Shown piece after piece: positions 5,761 to 13,605 of a stretch of DNA of 17,508 bases (the stretch's first letter is position 1; every line of letters begins with the position of its first letter). Source of the DNA: Pseudomonadota bacterium (GTDB lineage: Bacteria; Pseudomonadota; Alphaproteobacteria; Rhodospirillales; 2-02-FULL-58-16); NCBI GenBank assembly GCA_022560215.1, contig JADFTO010000022.1, forward strand, positions 1 to 17,508, in the 5' to 3' direction. Below the pieces are notes generated by a model. It was not told the DNA's origin, searched no databases, and was given only the letters and a program-made list of their open reading frames with translations. A program made the position numbers and the translations under genes.

Positions 5761-7626
5761 ATGGACCGACAGCCGGGGATACGGATCAAGGGGGCCCTGG
5801 CCCTGGCCCTGTTGCTCCTGGCCGGGGCCTGCCAGCCGGCGGGGGATGGCGTCCCCCGGGTCCAGGCCCCCGGACCGGAAGTGCAAGCGGCGGCGGCCCC
5901 GGCGGCGGCCCCCGAAGCGGTCCCGGCCCGGGAAGCCCGAAAGCCGGAAGCCAAAAAAACTCCGCCCCCCCTTCCCCCCTTCCGGCCCGGATCCCCGGCC
6001 AGGGCCGAGCGTCACATGATCTCCGCCGCCAACCCCCTTGCCGCCCAGGCGGGCCTGGACATGCTGCGCGCGGGCGGGGCTGCGGTGGACGCGGCCATCG
6101 CCGCCCAGATGGTCCTCAACCTGGTCGAGCCCCAGTCGTCGGGCATCGGCGGCGGCGGCTTCCTGCTCCACTTCGCCGAGGAAAGCGGCGAGATCTCCTC
6201 CTATGACGGCCGCGAGACGGCGCCGGGCGCGGCCCACCCTTACATGTTCCTGGACGGCCGGGGGACACCCAGGAAACGCTCGGACGCCGCCCTCGGCGGG
6301 CTTTCCGTCGGCGTGCCGGGGCTGCTCCGCATGCTGGAGGCGGCGCACCGGGACCACGGCCGCCTGCCCTGGGCCAAGCTGTTCGAGGCGGCCATAGAGC
6401 TGGCTGAGCAGGGATTCCCCGTCTCCCGGCGCCTGCACGACATGATCGTGCGAGATGAGGGCCTGAAGACCTTCGCCGGGGCCGCCGGCTATTTCCACGG
6501 CGCCGGCGGCGAGCCCCTGGCGGTGGGGGAGATCCTGGTCAACCGCCCCCTGGCCGAGACCCTGCGCCTGATAGCGAAGCGCGGCGCGGATGCCTTCTAC
6601 GGCGGCGAGGTGGCCCGGGATATCGTCAGCACCGTCCGGGAAGCGTCCCGGAATCCCGGGCGCATGAGGGAAAAGGACCTGGCCGCCTACCGGGCCGTCA
6701 AGCGCGAGCCCGTCTGCCAGCCCTACCGTGAATGGCTGGTCTGCGGCATGGGGCCGCCATCGTCCGGCGGCGTCACCACCCTGCAGATCCTGGGCATCCT
6801 GCAGAATTACGATCTCGCCGTCATGAGGCCCGGGCCCGGCGGCGTCGCCAACCTGAAAGCGGTCCACCTGGTCGCCGAGGCCAGCCGCCTGGCCTTCGCC
6901 GACCGCAACGCCTATATCGCGGACCCCGGCTTCACGACCGTGCCGGTGGCGAGGCTGCTCGATCCCGGATACCTGGAGCGCCGCGCGGACGCCATATCCC
7001 CCGACGGCTCCATGGGCAAGGCGGCGCCGGGCAGGCCGGGGGCCTCGGCCGGGCCCGCCCCCGACTCCGGGGGCCTCTCCACCACGCACCTGAGCGTCAT
7101 CGATTCCTGGGGCAACGCGCTCGCCATGACCACCAGCATCGAGAAGGCCTTCGGCTCCAAGCTCATGGTCCGGGGCTTCATGCTCAACAACCAGCTCACC
7201 GATTTCTCCTTCACCCCCAACGAGGGGACCACGCCCGTCGCCAACCGGGCGGCGCCCGGCAAGCGGCCGCGCAGTTCCATGTCGCCGACATTGGTGTTCG
7301 ACGGCCAGGGCCGCGCCGTGATGGCGCTGGGCTCCCCCGGGGGGTCGCGCATCATCGGCTACGTGGTCAAGACCCTGATCGCGGCCCTGGACTGGGGCAT
7401 GGACATCCAGGCGGCCATCGAGCTGCCCCACTTCGTCAACCGCAACGGCGCCACGGACCTGGAAAAGGGCACCGCCGCCGAAGCCCTGGAGGCCGGCCTG
7501 GAATCCCTCGGCCACGAGGTCAGGATCAGGCCCATGACCAGCGGGCTTCACGGCATCATGGCGACGGTTGGCGGCCTCACGGGCGGCGCCGACCCGAGGC
7601 GCGAAGGCGTCGCGCTGGGGGACTGA
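5761..7626 (+). CDS. ggt: Gamma-glutamyltransferase, predicted lipoprotein
   Basis: It cleaves the gamma-glutamyl bond of glutathione and related peptides by hydrolysis or transfer. It is made as one chain that cuts itself into two subunits. The 621 residues start with a signal ending LLLLAGAC, so Cys24 is probably lipidated, followed by a Pro/Ala-rich linker up to about residue 80. Core motifs are SGIGGGGFLL, the substrate-binding Arg151 (YDGRETAP), PSSGGVTTLQILGIL, the self-cleavage/nucleophile Thr441 in STTHLSVID, the RPRSSMSPTLVFD stretch, and LGSPGGSRII. The small subunit would be about 181 residues. The start at 5761 has GGGAGGA at ideal distance; the open frame extends back to 5584 but overlaps panB. 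It lies 11 bases before rlmI, so the two are probably cotranscribed. It would act in the periplasm, feeding glutathione amino acids back to the cell. Confidence 0.95.
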   Translation: MDRQPGIRIKGALALALLLLAGACQPAGDGVPRVQAPGPEVQAAAAPAAAPEAVPAREARKPEAKKTPPPLPPFRPGSPARAERHMISAANPLAAQAGLDMLRAGGAAVDAAIAAQMVLNLVEPQSSGIGGGGFLLHFAEESGEISSYDGRETAPGAAHPYMFLDGRGTPRKRSDAALGGLSVGVPGLLRMLEAAHRDHGRLPWAKLFEAAIELAEQGFPVSRRLHDMIVRDEGLKTFAGAAGYFHGAGGEPLAVGEILVNRPLAETLRLIAKRGADAFYGGEVARDIVSTVREASRNPGRMREKDLAAYRAVKREPVCQPYREWLVCGMGPPSSGGVTTLQILGILQNYDLAVMRPGPGGVANLKAVHLVAEASRLAFADRNAYIADPGFTTVPVARLLDPGYLERRADAISPDGSMGKAAPGRPGASAGPAPDSGGLSTTHLSVIDSWGNALAMTTSIEKAFGSKLMVRGFMLNNQLTDFSFTPNEGTTPVANRAAPGKRPRSSMSPTLVFDGQGRAVMALGSPGGSRIIGYVVKTLIAALDWGMDIQAAIELPHFVNRNGATDLEKGTAAEALEAGLESLGHEVRIRPMTSGLHGIMATVGGLTGGADPRREGVALGD

Positions 7627-7637
7627 GCGGGCCGCCC

Positions 7638-8831
7638 ATGCCGCAGATTCCCAAGATTCCCAGCGTCTTCCTCAATCCCGGCCGGGACAAGCGCGTCGCG
7701 GGGGGGCACCCCTGGGCCTATTCCAACGAAATCCGCATGGATTCGGAGACCAAGTCGCTCGAGCCCGGGACCGTCGCCACCCTGCGCAGGGTGGACGGCA
7801 AGCCGTTGGGCGTCGGCACCTTCAACCCCCACAGCCTGATCGCGTTTCGCATATTCAGCCGCCAAGGCCCCATCGACCGGGCCTTCATCGCGGGCCGCCT
7901 GAAGCGGGCGCTCGACTTGCGCCGGCGGCTCTTCGAGGCGCCCCACTACCGGCTGGTCCACGGGGAGGCCGACGGCCTGCCGGGGCTGGTGGTGGACCGC
8001 TTCGGCGGCGTCGCCGTGGTCCAGGCCCGCACCGCCGGCGCCGAAGCCCTTCTCGGCCCCGTGATCGAGGCCCTGATCGAGGTCATCGCGCCGGACGCCG
8101 TGGTGCTGCGCAACGACGGGGCGTGGCGCCAGGCGGAGGGCCTCGAGACTTACGTCCGCGTAGCCTTTGGAGAGATCCAGGCCCCCGTGCCCGTGATCGA
8201 GGGAAACTTGCGCTTCCTCGCCGATCCCGTGGCCGGCCAGAAGACGGGATGGTTCTTCGACCAGCGCCCGAACCGGGCGTTTGCCGCCGGCCTCTGCCGG
8301 GGCGGCGGCAGCATGCTCGACGTCTTTTGCCACGGCGGCGGCTTCGCGCTGAACGCCGCCGCCGCCGGCGCCGAGCATGTGCTCGCCATCGACCGCTCGG
8401 GCGCCGCCCTGGAGCTCGCCCGCCGGGCCGCCGAGTTGAACGGCCTCATCGAGCGCTGCACCTTCGCCGAGGGCGACGCCTTCGCCGAGATGGAGCGCCT
8501 GGGCACGGAAGGCGCCAAATTCTCCGTCGTCGCCTGCGACCCGCCCGCCTTCGTCAAGTCCAGGAGCGCCCTGAAATCGGGGCTCAAGGGCTACCGCAAG
8601 CTGGCCCGCCTGGCGGCAAGGCTGGTGGAACCGGGCGGATTTCTTTTCCTGGCCTCGTGCTCCCTGAACGTGGACCGGGAAAGCTTCGCCGCGGAGGCGG
8701 CGAGGGGCATCGCCGGGGCCGGTCGCGGGGCCCGCGTCATATACACGGCCGGCGCCGGCCCGGACCACCCGGTTCACCCGCAGTTGCCGGAATCCGCCTA
8801 CCTGAAGGCCATGGTCCTGCACCTGGATTGA
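7638..8831 (+). CDS. rlmI: Class I SAM-dependent 23S rRNA (cytosine) methyltransferase, RlmI-like
   Basis: The 397-residue protein has the RlmI layout. An N-terminal PUA RNA-binding domain (about 10-80, with GGHPWAYSNEI) is followed by the linker HGEADGLPGLVVDRFG (about 108-123) and GQKTGWFFDQRPNR. A Rossmann methyltransferase domain follows, with the SAM-binding motif LDVFCHGGGFALNAAAAGA, the motif IV signature DPPAF (301-305) and the probable catalytic Cys341 in SCS. E. coli RlmI makes m5C1962 of 23S rRNA; the same target is inferred here. The ATG at 7638 was chosen because it gives the usual short N-terminus before the PUA domain and follows the ggt stop by 11 bases; the ribosome-binding site is weak, which suggests coupling to ggt. 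It converges on the radical SAM gene. Confidence 0.9.
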   Translation: MPQIPKIPSVFLNPGRDKRVAGGHPWAYSNEIRMDSETKSLEPGTVATLRRVDGKPLGVGTFNPHSLIAFRIFSRQGPIDRAFIAGRLKRALDLRRRLFEAPHYRLVHGEADGLPGLVVDRFGGVAVVQARTAGAEALLGPVIEALIEVIAPDAVVLRNDGAWRQAEGLETYVRVAFGEIQAPVPVIEGNLRFLADPVAGQKTGWFFDQRPNRAFAAGLCRGGGSMLDVFCHGGGFALNAAAAGAEHVLAIDRSGAALELARRAAELNGLIERCTFAEGDAFAEMERLGTEGAKFSVVACDPPAFVKSRSALKSGLKGYRKLARLAARLVEPGGFLFLASCSLNVDRESFAAEAARGIAGAGRGARVIYTAGAGPDHPVHPQLPESAYLKAMVLHLD

Positions 8832-8852
8832 AGGGGGGAGGCAGGGGAAAAC

Positions 8853-8882
8853 GGCCCCAGGGCCGGACGGGGCCTTGTCCGG
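8853..8882. terminator. GC-rich stem-loops between convergent genes
   Basis: The 57-base gap after rlmI contains overlapping inverted repeats that exclude each other: GGCCCC (8853-8858) with GGGGCC (8869-8874), and CCGGAC (8863-8868) with GTCCGG (8877-8882). They lie where both converging transcripts must end. No T-run is present on either strand, so this is a weak candidate. Confidence 0.35.
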
Positions 8883-8888
8883 GCCGCC

Positions 8889-10634
8889 TCAAGCCAGGCG
8901 TTCGGCGACCAACGATTCCAGCTGTGTCACGGTCACCCTGAGCTGGGCGTCGATCTTCGCGGCCGGAATGTCCTCGTCGGCGGTCTCGGCGTAAGCCTCG
9001 GGCAGGATGTCGCGGACGTCGAAATCGGCGTCCACGCTGTCGATGTCGAAATCGCCGGCGGTGATGTACTGATACTTGAGCACCGCATTGGTCCAGGCGA
9101 AAATCCAGAACTGAAAGTAGCCGAACCAGCCCTCGATGTGGCGCCGGGTCAGCGCCAGGGCCAATCCCTTGAAGGCGTAGCAGACGTTGAGGGGCCGGGC
9201 GGCGAAACGGGCCAGCCGTTGGGTCATCTGCCAGAGCGCCGCCGGGTTGCCGAGGATCATCCTTGCGAACAGCCACGGGTTCCCGAACCCCTTTCTCTCC
9301 ATGGGCACGAAATTGCCCTCCCCCAGCAGGTCTAAAAACCCCTTCAGCCGCCCGTACTGATAGGCGCCGTCGGTGAAACCGGTGACGAACCGCTTGTAAC
9401 CCTCGATCATCACGCTTGCGGGCAGCAGGTACTTGATGTTGGTCTGGTACTTGTACCCGCCGAGGCCGAAGCGCACTTCCCTGAGCCGCCCCGAAAGCCT
9501 CATCCGCCGGTAGAGCGGGGTCCCGGGCAGCGCCGTCAGCAGCGACGGATCGCCGGACAAGAGCGCCGAGTCCTTGAGCCCCTGCAAGGTGGTGTCGAAA
9601 CAGGTCTCGTCGTCGGAATCGAAACCGAAGATCAGCCCGGCGACCACGATGAAACCATAAGACTGAATTTCGCGCACCACCCGCACCATGTCGGTGGCGG
9701 AATTCTGCACCTTGGCCGTTTCCAGGAGCGAATTGCGGCTGAAGCTCTCGACGCCGATGAACAGCATGTCGAAACCGGCGCGCCGCATCTTCGCCATCAA
9801 CCTGTCATGTTTGTAGAGGTTGACGGTCAGCCAGGTATAGAGCGACGGCCGGAAACCCGTCCGTTCCTGCCACTCCAGGATGCGGTCGATGACCTCTTCC
9901 GCCCATCTCGGCTCGCCGATGAAGTTGTCGCAGGCGAACAGCACCTGGTTGACGCCAATCCGGCTCAGGTGGTCCAGCTCGGAGACGATCAGCTCGGAGG
10001 ACTTGTTGTGGGCCCGGTTGTTGTCGGGCAGCACGCGGATGTCGCAGAACTCGCAGAGGAACGGGCAGCCCCGGGAAACCTCGAGCACCGCGCCGTAGTA
10101 ACGCCCGACGGTGGAATCGAGCATGGGCCGGTGAAAGGGGAGCGCCTCGGCGATGGGGAAGCGCTTGGGCTGGCGCAAGATCCGGTCCAGGGCGCGGCCA
10201 TGGTACATGGTGTCGAGGAGTCCGGCGATCTCGTCCTCCCCGTCGCCGATGAAGACGTGGTCGAAACCCTCTATCTGCTCCAGGGACCCGGCCTGGTCGA
10301 AGGACCAGCAGATGGGCCCCCCGATGATCGAGGGCGCGGACGGATAGCGCTTCTTCAACCGGGCCCGGACCCGCTCCAGGTTCTCGCAGTCCTGGTTGAT
10401 GCCGCTGAACAGGAAGACGTCGGCTTGGGCGATGTCTTGTTCGCGCTCGAACCGGCAGTCGTGAAGGGTAAGCCGGAAGCGGCCGTCGTCGGGGATGTGG
10501 GCGCCCAGCGTATAGGCCCAGACCGGCATGAACATGGCGCCGTAATTCTGGGTGTCGGCGTAGACGGGGTCCGGGGCGTGAACGAAGGTGACCCGGAAGA
10601 CCCTCCCCGAAGGCTGGCTCGGCTTATCCGTCAC
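8889..10634 (-). CDS. B12-binding-type radical SAM protein of unknown function
   Basis: 581 residues. The N-terminal ~170 residues have the alternating pattern of a cobalamin-binding Rossmann domain (VTFVHAP, ADVFLFSGI, SIIGGP, HVFIGDGEDEI), although the DxHxxG motif that supplies the lower cobalt ligand is not seen, as in many radical SAM methylases. The radical SAM core follows with CPFLCEFC (Cys190, Cys194, Cys197) for the 4Fe-4S cluster, then the usual GVESF and LIFGFDSDDE strands. The C-terminal ~200 residues (after LPGTPLYRRM) resemble the DUF4070 tail of hopanoid, lipid and pigment-modifying members. The start is GTG with a poor ribosome-binding site. The last ~50 residues are acidic and extra. 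No partner gene of a pathway is adjacent, so the substrate cannot be inferred; methylation of a lipid or natural product is one possibility. Confidence 0.85.
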   Translation of the reverse strand: MTDKPSQPSGRVFRVTFVHAPDPVYADTQNYGAMFMPVWAYTLGAHIPDDGRFRLTLHDCRFEREQDIAQADVFLFSGINQDCENLERVRARLKKRYPSAPSIIGGPICWSFDQAGSLEQIEGFDHVFIGDGEDEIAGLLDTMYHGRALDRILRQPKRFPIAEALPFHRPMLDSTVGRYYGAVLEVSRGCPFLCEFCDIRVLPDNNRAHNKSSELIVSELDHLSRIGVNQVLFACDNFIGEPRWAEEVIDRILEWQERTGFRPSLYTWLTVNLYKHDRLMAKMRRAGFDMLFIGVESFSRNSLLETAKVQNSATDMVRVVREIQSYGFIVVAGLIFGFDSDDETCFDTTLQGLKDSALLSGDPSLLTALPGTPLYRRMRLSGRLREVRFGLGGYKYQTNIKYLLPASVMIEGYKRFVTGFTDGAYQYGRLKGFLDLLGEGNFVPMERKGFGNPWLFARMILGNPAALWQMTQRLARFAARPLNVCYAFKGLALALTRRHIEGWFGYFQFWIFAWTNAVLKYQYITAGDFDIDSVDADFDVRDILPEAYAETADEDIPAAKIDAQLRVTVTQLESLVAERLA

Positions 10635-10884
10635 AGGCGTTACACCCCAACAAATTGCTTAACACTCGGCAGGCCTTCCTATCACGATACGGGCGAATTG
10701 CAATCCCCGTCGGGGGCCGGGGGACGCATCGCGGATTGCCCGGGACACCCAGGCTCCCGCCGAAAACCCCTGGACACCCTGTCACGGGCATCGATTTCCT
10801 ATATGGGGAGCAGGGATTCGCCCTTAAACTGGAATTTCCCCCCCGGCCGGGGAAATCGGCCGGGCACGCCAAAGGCTCGCGGTC
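10635..10884. other. 250-base gap without a convincing gene
   Basis: The gap separates the radical SAM gene from the small lipoprotein gene, both on the minus strand. Frames here are Pro/Gly-rich with no family resemblance. It should hold the promoter of the radical SAM gene, but I find no clean -35/-10 pair. The only structure noted is the inverted repeat at 10834-10856. Confidence 0.6.
10834..10856 (-). terminator. Perfect 8-bp inverted repeat, possible end of the lipoprotein transcript
   Basis: ATTTCCCC (10834-10841) and GGGGAAAT (10849-10856) pair perfectly around a 7-base loop. It lies about 30 bases beyond the stop of the minus-strand lipoprotein gene at 10885, a usual terminator position, but lacks a following T-run on that strand. 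It may equally be a binding site ahead of the radical SAM gene. Confidence 0.35.
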
Positions 10885-11448
10885 TCAGCAATTGTTGGGA
10901 ATATTGCAGCTATCACTCTCGCGAGTGGGATTTTCATCCGGCAGGATGTCCATGGCCATGATCAGAAGGAATCGGCCAAGCCTTTCCCTTTCGGCCGCCA
11001 GGGGGCCGACATCGCCCAGCATCCCCCAGCCGTAGCTGAGCGCCCTCTCGTCCCGGCAAAGGGCCATGAAGACCTCTCCCGGCGCCCCTTCGCCTTCGGT
11101 CACGGCCTTGGTGCAGGCCGTGGCGCTGGGGGAACCCCGGGCAGGGTTGAAGAGCACCCGCAGGCGGTAGCTGGGATTATGGGCCTCGGCGGCGACGCCG
11201 GTATAGGTGGTGTTGAGCCACGACGCCCCGTCCTTCCGGAAGATGTCGATCACGGCCGTGCTGAGGGCGGCGGCGTCCCAGTCCTCCCGGGGTGTGCCCA
11301 GGACTTCCACCCACAGCCGGCCGCCGGCGCCCCAGGCCGCTTCGGACGAGGAGTAGGCGACGTCGAAATCCCGGCTGATGATTCGGTGGCCGTCGCAGGC
11401 GGCGAGGGCGCCGAGCAAGACCAGGGCCGGGAGGATGCGCGAAACCAT
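10885..11448 (-). CDS. Small lipoprotein of unknown function
   Basis: 187 residues from the chosen start. Residues 1-18 form a lipoprotein signal ending ALAAC with Cys18; the following residue is Asp, which in the E. coli Lol system favours retention in the inner membrane. The mature part is a compact, mixed alpha/beta-looking domain with no family I recognise (RDFDVAYSSSEAAWGAGG, WVEVLGTPRED, YRLRVLFNPARG, ALCRDERALSYGWG) and Cys residues near the end (SCNIPNNC) that could form a disulfide. ATG codons also exist at 11484, 11469 and 11460; 11448 was chosen because GGAGAGG lies just upstream and because TATGAT at 11480-11485 looks like a -10 element covering the 11484 start. It reads divergently from the TPR-sulfotransferase gene across a short gap. 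Confidence 0.7.
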   Translation of the reverse strand: MVSRILPALVLLGALAACDGHRIISRDFDVAYSSSEAAWGAGGRLWVEVLGTPREDWDAAALSTAVIDIFRKDGASWLNTTYTGVAAEAHNPSYRLRVLFNPARGSPSATACTKAVTEGEGAPGEVFMALCRDERALSYGWGMLGDVGPLAAERERLGRFLLIMAMDILPDENPTRESDSCNIPNNC

Positions 11449-11633
11449 CCGCCTCTCCATGCCATCCATGATGCCCGCTATCATAGGGCAAAACGGGGAC
11501 GAAAGGTATGAAAACGGCCACCTTTTCCGCTTCTATCACGGCCTTTTGATCGAGGCGCCGAGAGCCCGGTTGAAAGGCCGGGCGCTTTGACGTAACCCTG
11601 AAGCCCCCGGGCATGAAGGATTCGCCTCGAGTC

Positions 11634-13484
11634 ATGAACCGTAAACAACGCCGCCGGAACAAGCGCCGCCTGGCGCCCGCGGAATCCGCCCTCGTCAAGG
11701 CCATGGGGCACCTGAAGGCGGGACGCCTGGCCAGCGCCCTGAAGCTTGTCCGCCAAGCCCTCGGAAAGGCCCCCGACCACCCGGACGGGCTCCACATGCT
11801 GGGGCTCATCGCCTACCGGAGGGGCGATTTCGAGGACGCGGCCGGCCACATCGCCCGTGCCATCGCCGAATCGGGGGGGATTTCCGCCCACCACGCCAAC
11901 CTAGGGCTCGCCTTGCGCGCCCTGGGGCGGAACGACGAAGCCCTGGACAGCTACGACAAGGCCATAGAGCTGGACCCCGGCAACGCCTCGGCCCTGAACG
12001 ACTTGGGCAATCTGCTGGCGGACCTGGGCAGGCCCGGAGACGCCGTCCACTCTTACAAGAGGGCCATCGAGGCCGATCCCACCTCGGCCCTGGCCCACCA
12101 CAATCTAGGCGTCGCGCTGAAGGGCCTGGGCCGCCCCCGGGAGGCCGCGGAGTCCCACCGCAAGGCCCTGGACATCCAGCCCCGATACGCCGATGCCCTG
12201 AACGGCCTGGGCGCGGCGCTCTCCGAACTCGGGCACATGGCCGACGCCAGGGACGCTTTCAATGGCGTCCTCGAGGCCGAGCCGGAGCACACGGGCGCCA
12301 TGGCCAACCTGGCCTCCCTTTTCGAGGAGACCAACCGCTTGGCTGAAGCGGCCGCCACGGCGGAGAAGTGCCTCGCCATCGATGCGGACCACCCCTTCGC
12401 CAACCTGGTGGCCGCCAAATGCGAACGCCGGCAGGGGCGCAAGCGCGATGCCATGGACCGCCTGGAGCGGATCATGGGCTCCGACATGCCCGAGGACCTG
12501 GAACGGGACATCTGCTTCGAGTTGGTGAGGCTCCACGATCAAGAAGGCGGCAGCGACCCCGCCTTCGCCTACTGCGAGCGGGGCAACCGCCTGGCCCGCG
12601 CCATATCCCTAAGAGACGGCGCTGCCGGCGACAGGTTCGTTGACCTGGTCGAGAAAATGGCCGCGGCATTCACCAAACCCTGGGTCGATTCATGGACCGA
12701 GACTCCGCCGCCGGAAGAACCGGCGCCGGTTTTCCTGATCGGCTTCCCGAGATCGGGCACCACCCTGCTCGACCAGATCCTGGACAGCCACCCGGGCCTG
12801 GTGACGGTGGAGGAAAGGCCGGCCCTGGATTCCCTGATCGAGGGCCTGGAGGCCCGCCCGGGCGGGTTCCCGGAAACCCTGGCCAGCCTGAATCCTGAGG
12901 ACTTGGACGGCCTTCGCCGGGCCTACTTCGACGATATGGACAAGGCGGCGGACCGCCGGCCCGGGCAACTGCTCGTCGACAAGTTCCCGCTGCACACCGT
13001 TCACTTAGGGCTTATCGAAAGGCTGTTCCCCGGGGCCAAGATCATCCTGGCGCTGCGTCACCCGTGCGACGTCTGCCTCAGCTGCTTCATGCAGAACTTC
13101 GAGATCAACGACGCCATGGCGAATTTCCACTCGATCGAATCCGCCGCCGCCCTCTACGCCAAGGTCATGGGCCTTTGGCGGCAGTACGCCGAAGTCCTGG
13201 AGCTCGATTTTCACGCCATCAGGTACGAGGACCTGATAGGCGATATCGAAGGCCAGATCCGGGGCGTCCTCGGCTTCCTCGGGCTGGCGTGGGACGATTC
13301 CGTGCTCGGATACGCCGAGCACGCCAGGAACCGGGGCCACATCAACACGCCCAGCTACGCCCAGGTCACCCAGCCCATTTACGACCGGGCGCGGTTCCGC
13401 TGGCTGCGCTACGCCGCTCACCTGGCCCCGGTCATGGACACCCTCGCCCCCTTCATCGAGCATTTCGGCTATGGGCAGGAATGA
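11634..13484 (+). CDS. TPR-repeat protein fused to a sulfotransferase domain
   Basis: 616 residues. A basic N-terminus (MNRKQRRRNKRR) is followed by about eight tetratricopeptide repeats (residues about 15-285, with repeated LGxxLxxLGRxxEAxxxxxxAxxxxP units), then a C-terminal sulfotransferase domain (about 360-610). The PAPS-binding loop is IGFPRSGTTLLDQIL (369-383) and the 3'-phosphate-binding stretch is LRHPCDVCLSCF (474-485), so binding of the sulfate donor is likely. Such fusions are common in alphaproteobacteria; the acceptor may be a protein tyrosine or a glycan, with the TPR part selecting it, but no substrate is known for this one. MNRKQRR is a frequent start among alphaproteobacterial TPR proteins, which favours 11634; an in-frame ATG at 11613 adds seven residues. 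No signal peptide is seen, so it acts in the cytoplasm. No PAPS synthesis or glycan gene is nearby. Confidence 0.9.
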   Translation: MNRKQRRRNKRRLAPAESALVKAMGHLKAGRLASALKLVRQALGKAPDHPDGLHMLGLIAYRRGDFEDAAGHIARAIAESGGISAHHANLGLALRALGRNDEALDSYDKAIELDPGNASALNDLGNLLADLGRPGDAVHSYKRAIEADPTSALAHHNLGVALKGLGRPREAAESHRKALDIQPRYADALNGLGAALSELGHMADARDAFNGVLEAEPEHTGAMANLASLFEETNRLAEAAATAEKCLAIDADHPFANLVAAKCERRQGRKRDAMDRLERIMGSDMPEDLERDICFELVRLHDQEGGSDPAFAYCERGNRLARAISLRDGAAGDRFVDLVEKMAAAFTKPWVDSWTETPPPEEPAPVFLIGFPRSGTTLLDQILDSHPGLVTVEERPALDSLIEGLEARPGGFPETLASLNPEDLDGLRRAYFDDMDKAADRRPGQLLVDKFPLHTVHLGLIERLFPGAKIILALRHPCDVCLSCFMQNFEINDAMANFHSIESAAALYAKVMGLWRQYAEVLELDFHAIRYEDLIGDIEGQIRGVLGFLGLAWDDSVLGYAEHARNRGHINTPSYAQVTQPIYDRARFRWLRYAAHLAPVMDTLAPFIEHFGYGQE

Positions 13485-13503
13485 CGGGCGCATATCCCCG
13501 CTG

Positions 13504-13521
13504 GCGGCGCGCTGGCGCCGC
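13504..13521 (+). terminator. GC-rich hairpin after the TPR-sulfotransferase gene
   Basis: GCGGCGC and GCGCCGC pair perfectly around a GCTG loop, 19 bases after the stop at 13484. No T-run follows, so if it ends transcription it is not a classic intrinsic terminator. Confidence 0.35.
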
Positions 13522-13605
13522 TACCCATGGGCGGCGGAGCCGTCTATACTTGGGCCCCCGGCCGTTGGCCGCGCCGTCATTCCTTGACAAACACGAGAGG
13601 ACGCC

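Noticed and set aside
5698..7551. Long minus-strand open frame opposite ggt
   Set aside because: It lacks recognisable domains and lies entirely opposite a clear gamma-glutamyltransferase with intact catalytic motifs.
10624..10872. 82-codon minus-strand frame in the gap before the radical SAM gene
   Set aside because: Its Pro/Gly/Arg-rich product with scattered Cys has no family resemblance and overlaps the start of the radical SAM gene.
11568..11587. GCCCGG/CCGGGC hairpin followed by GCTTTG in the divergent gap before the TPR gene
   Set aside because: The stem is only 6 bp, the T-run is short and no gene ends there on the plus strand, so a terminator makes no sense.
13584..13589. Perfect TTGACA before the aldehyde dehydrogenase gene
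   Set aside because: It is only 16 bases before the start codon, so a matching -10 would fall within the coding region; TATACT at 13545-13550 lacks a good -35.
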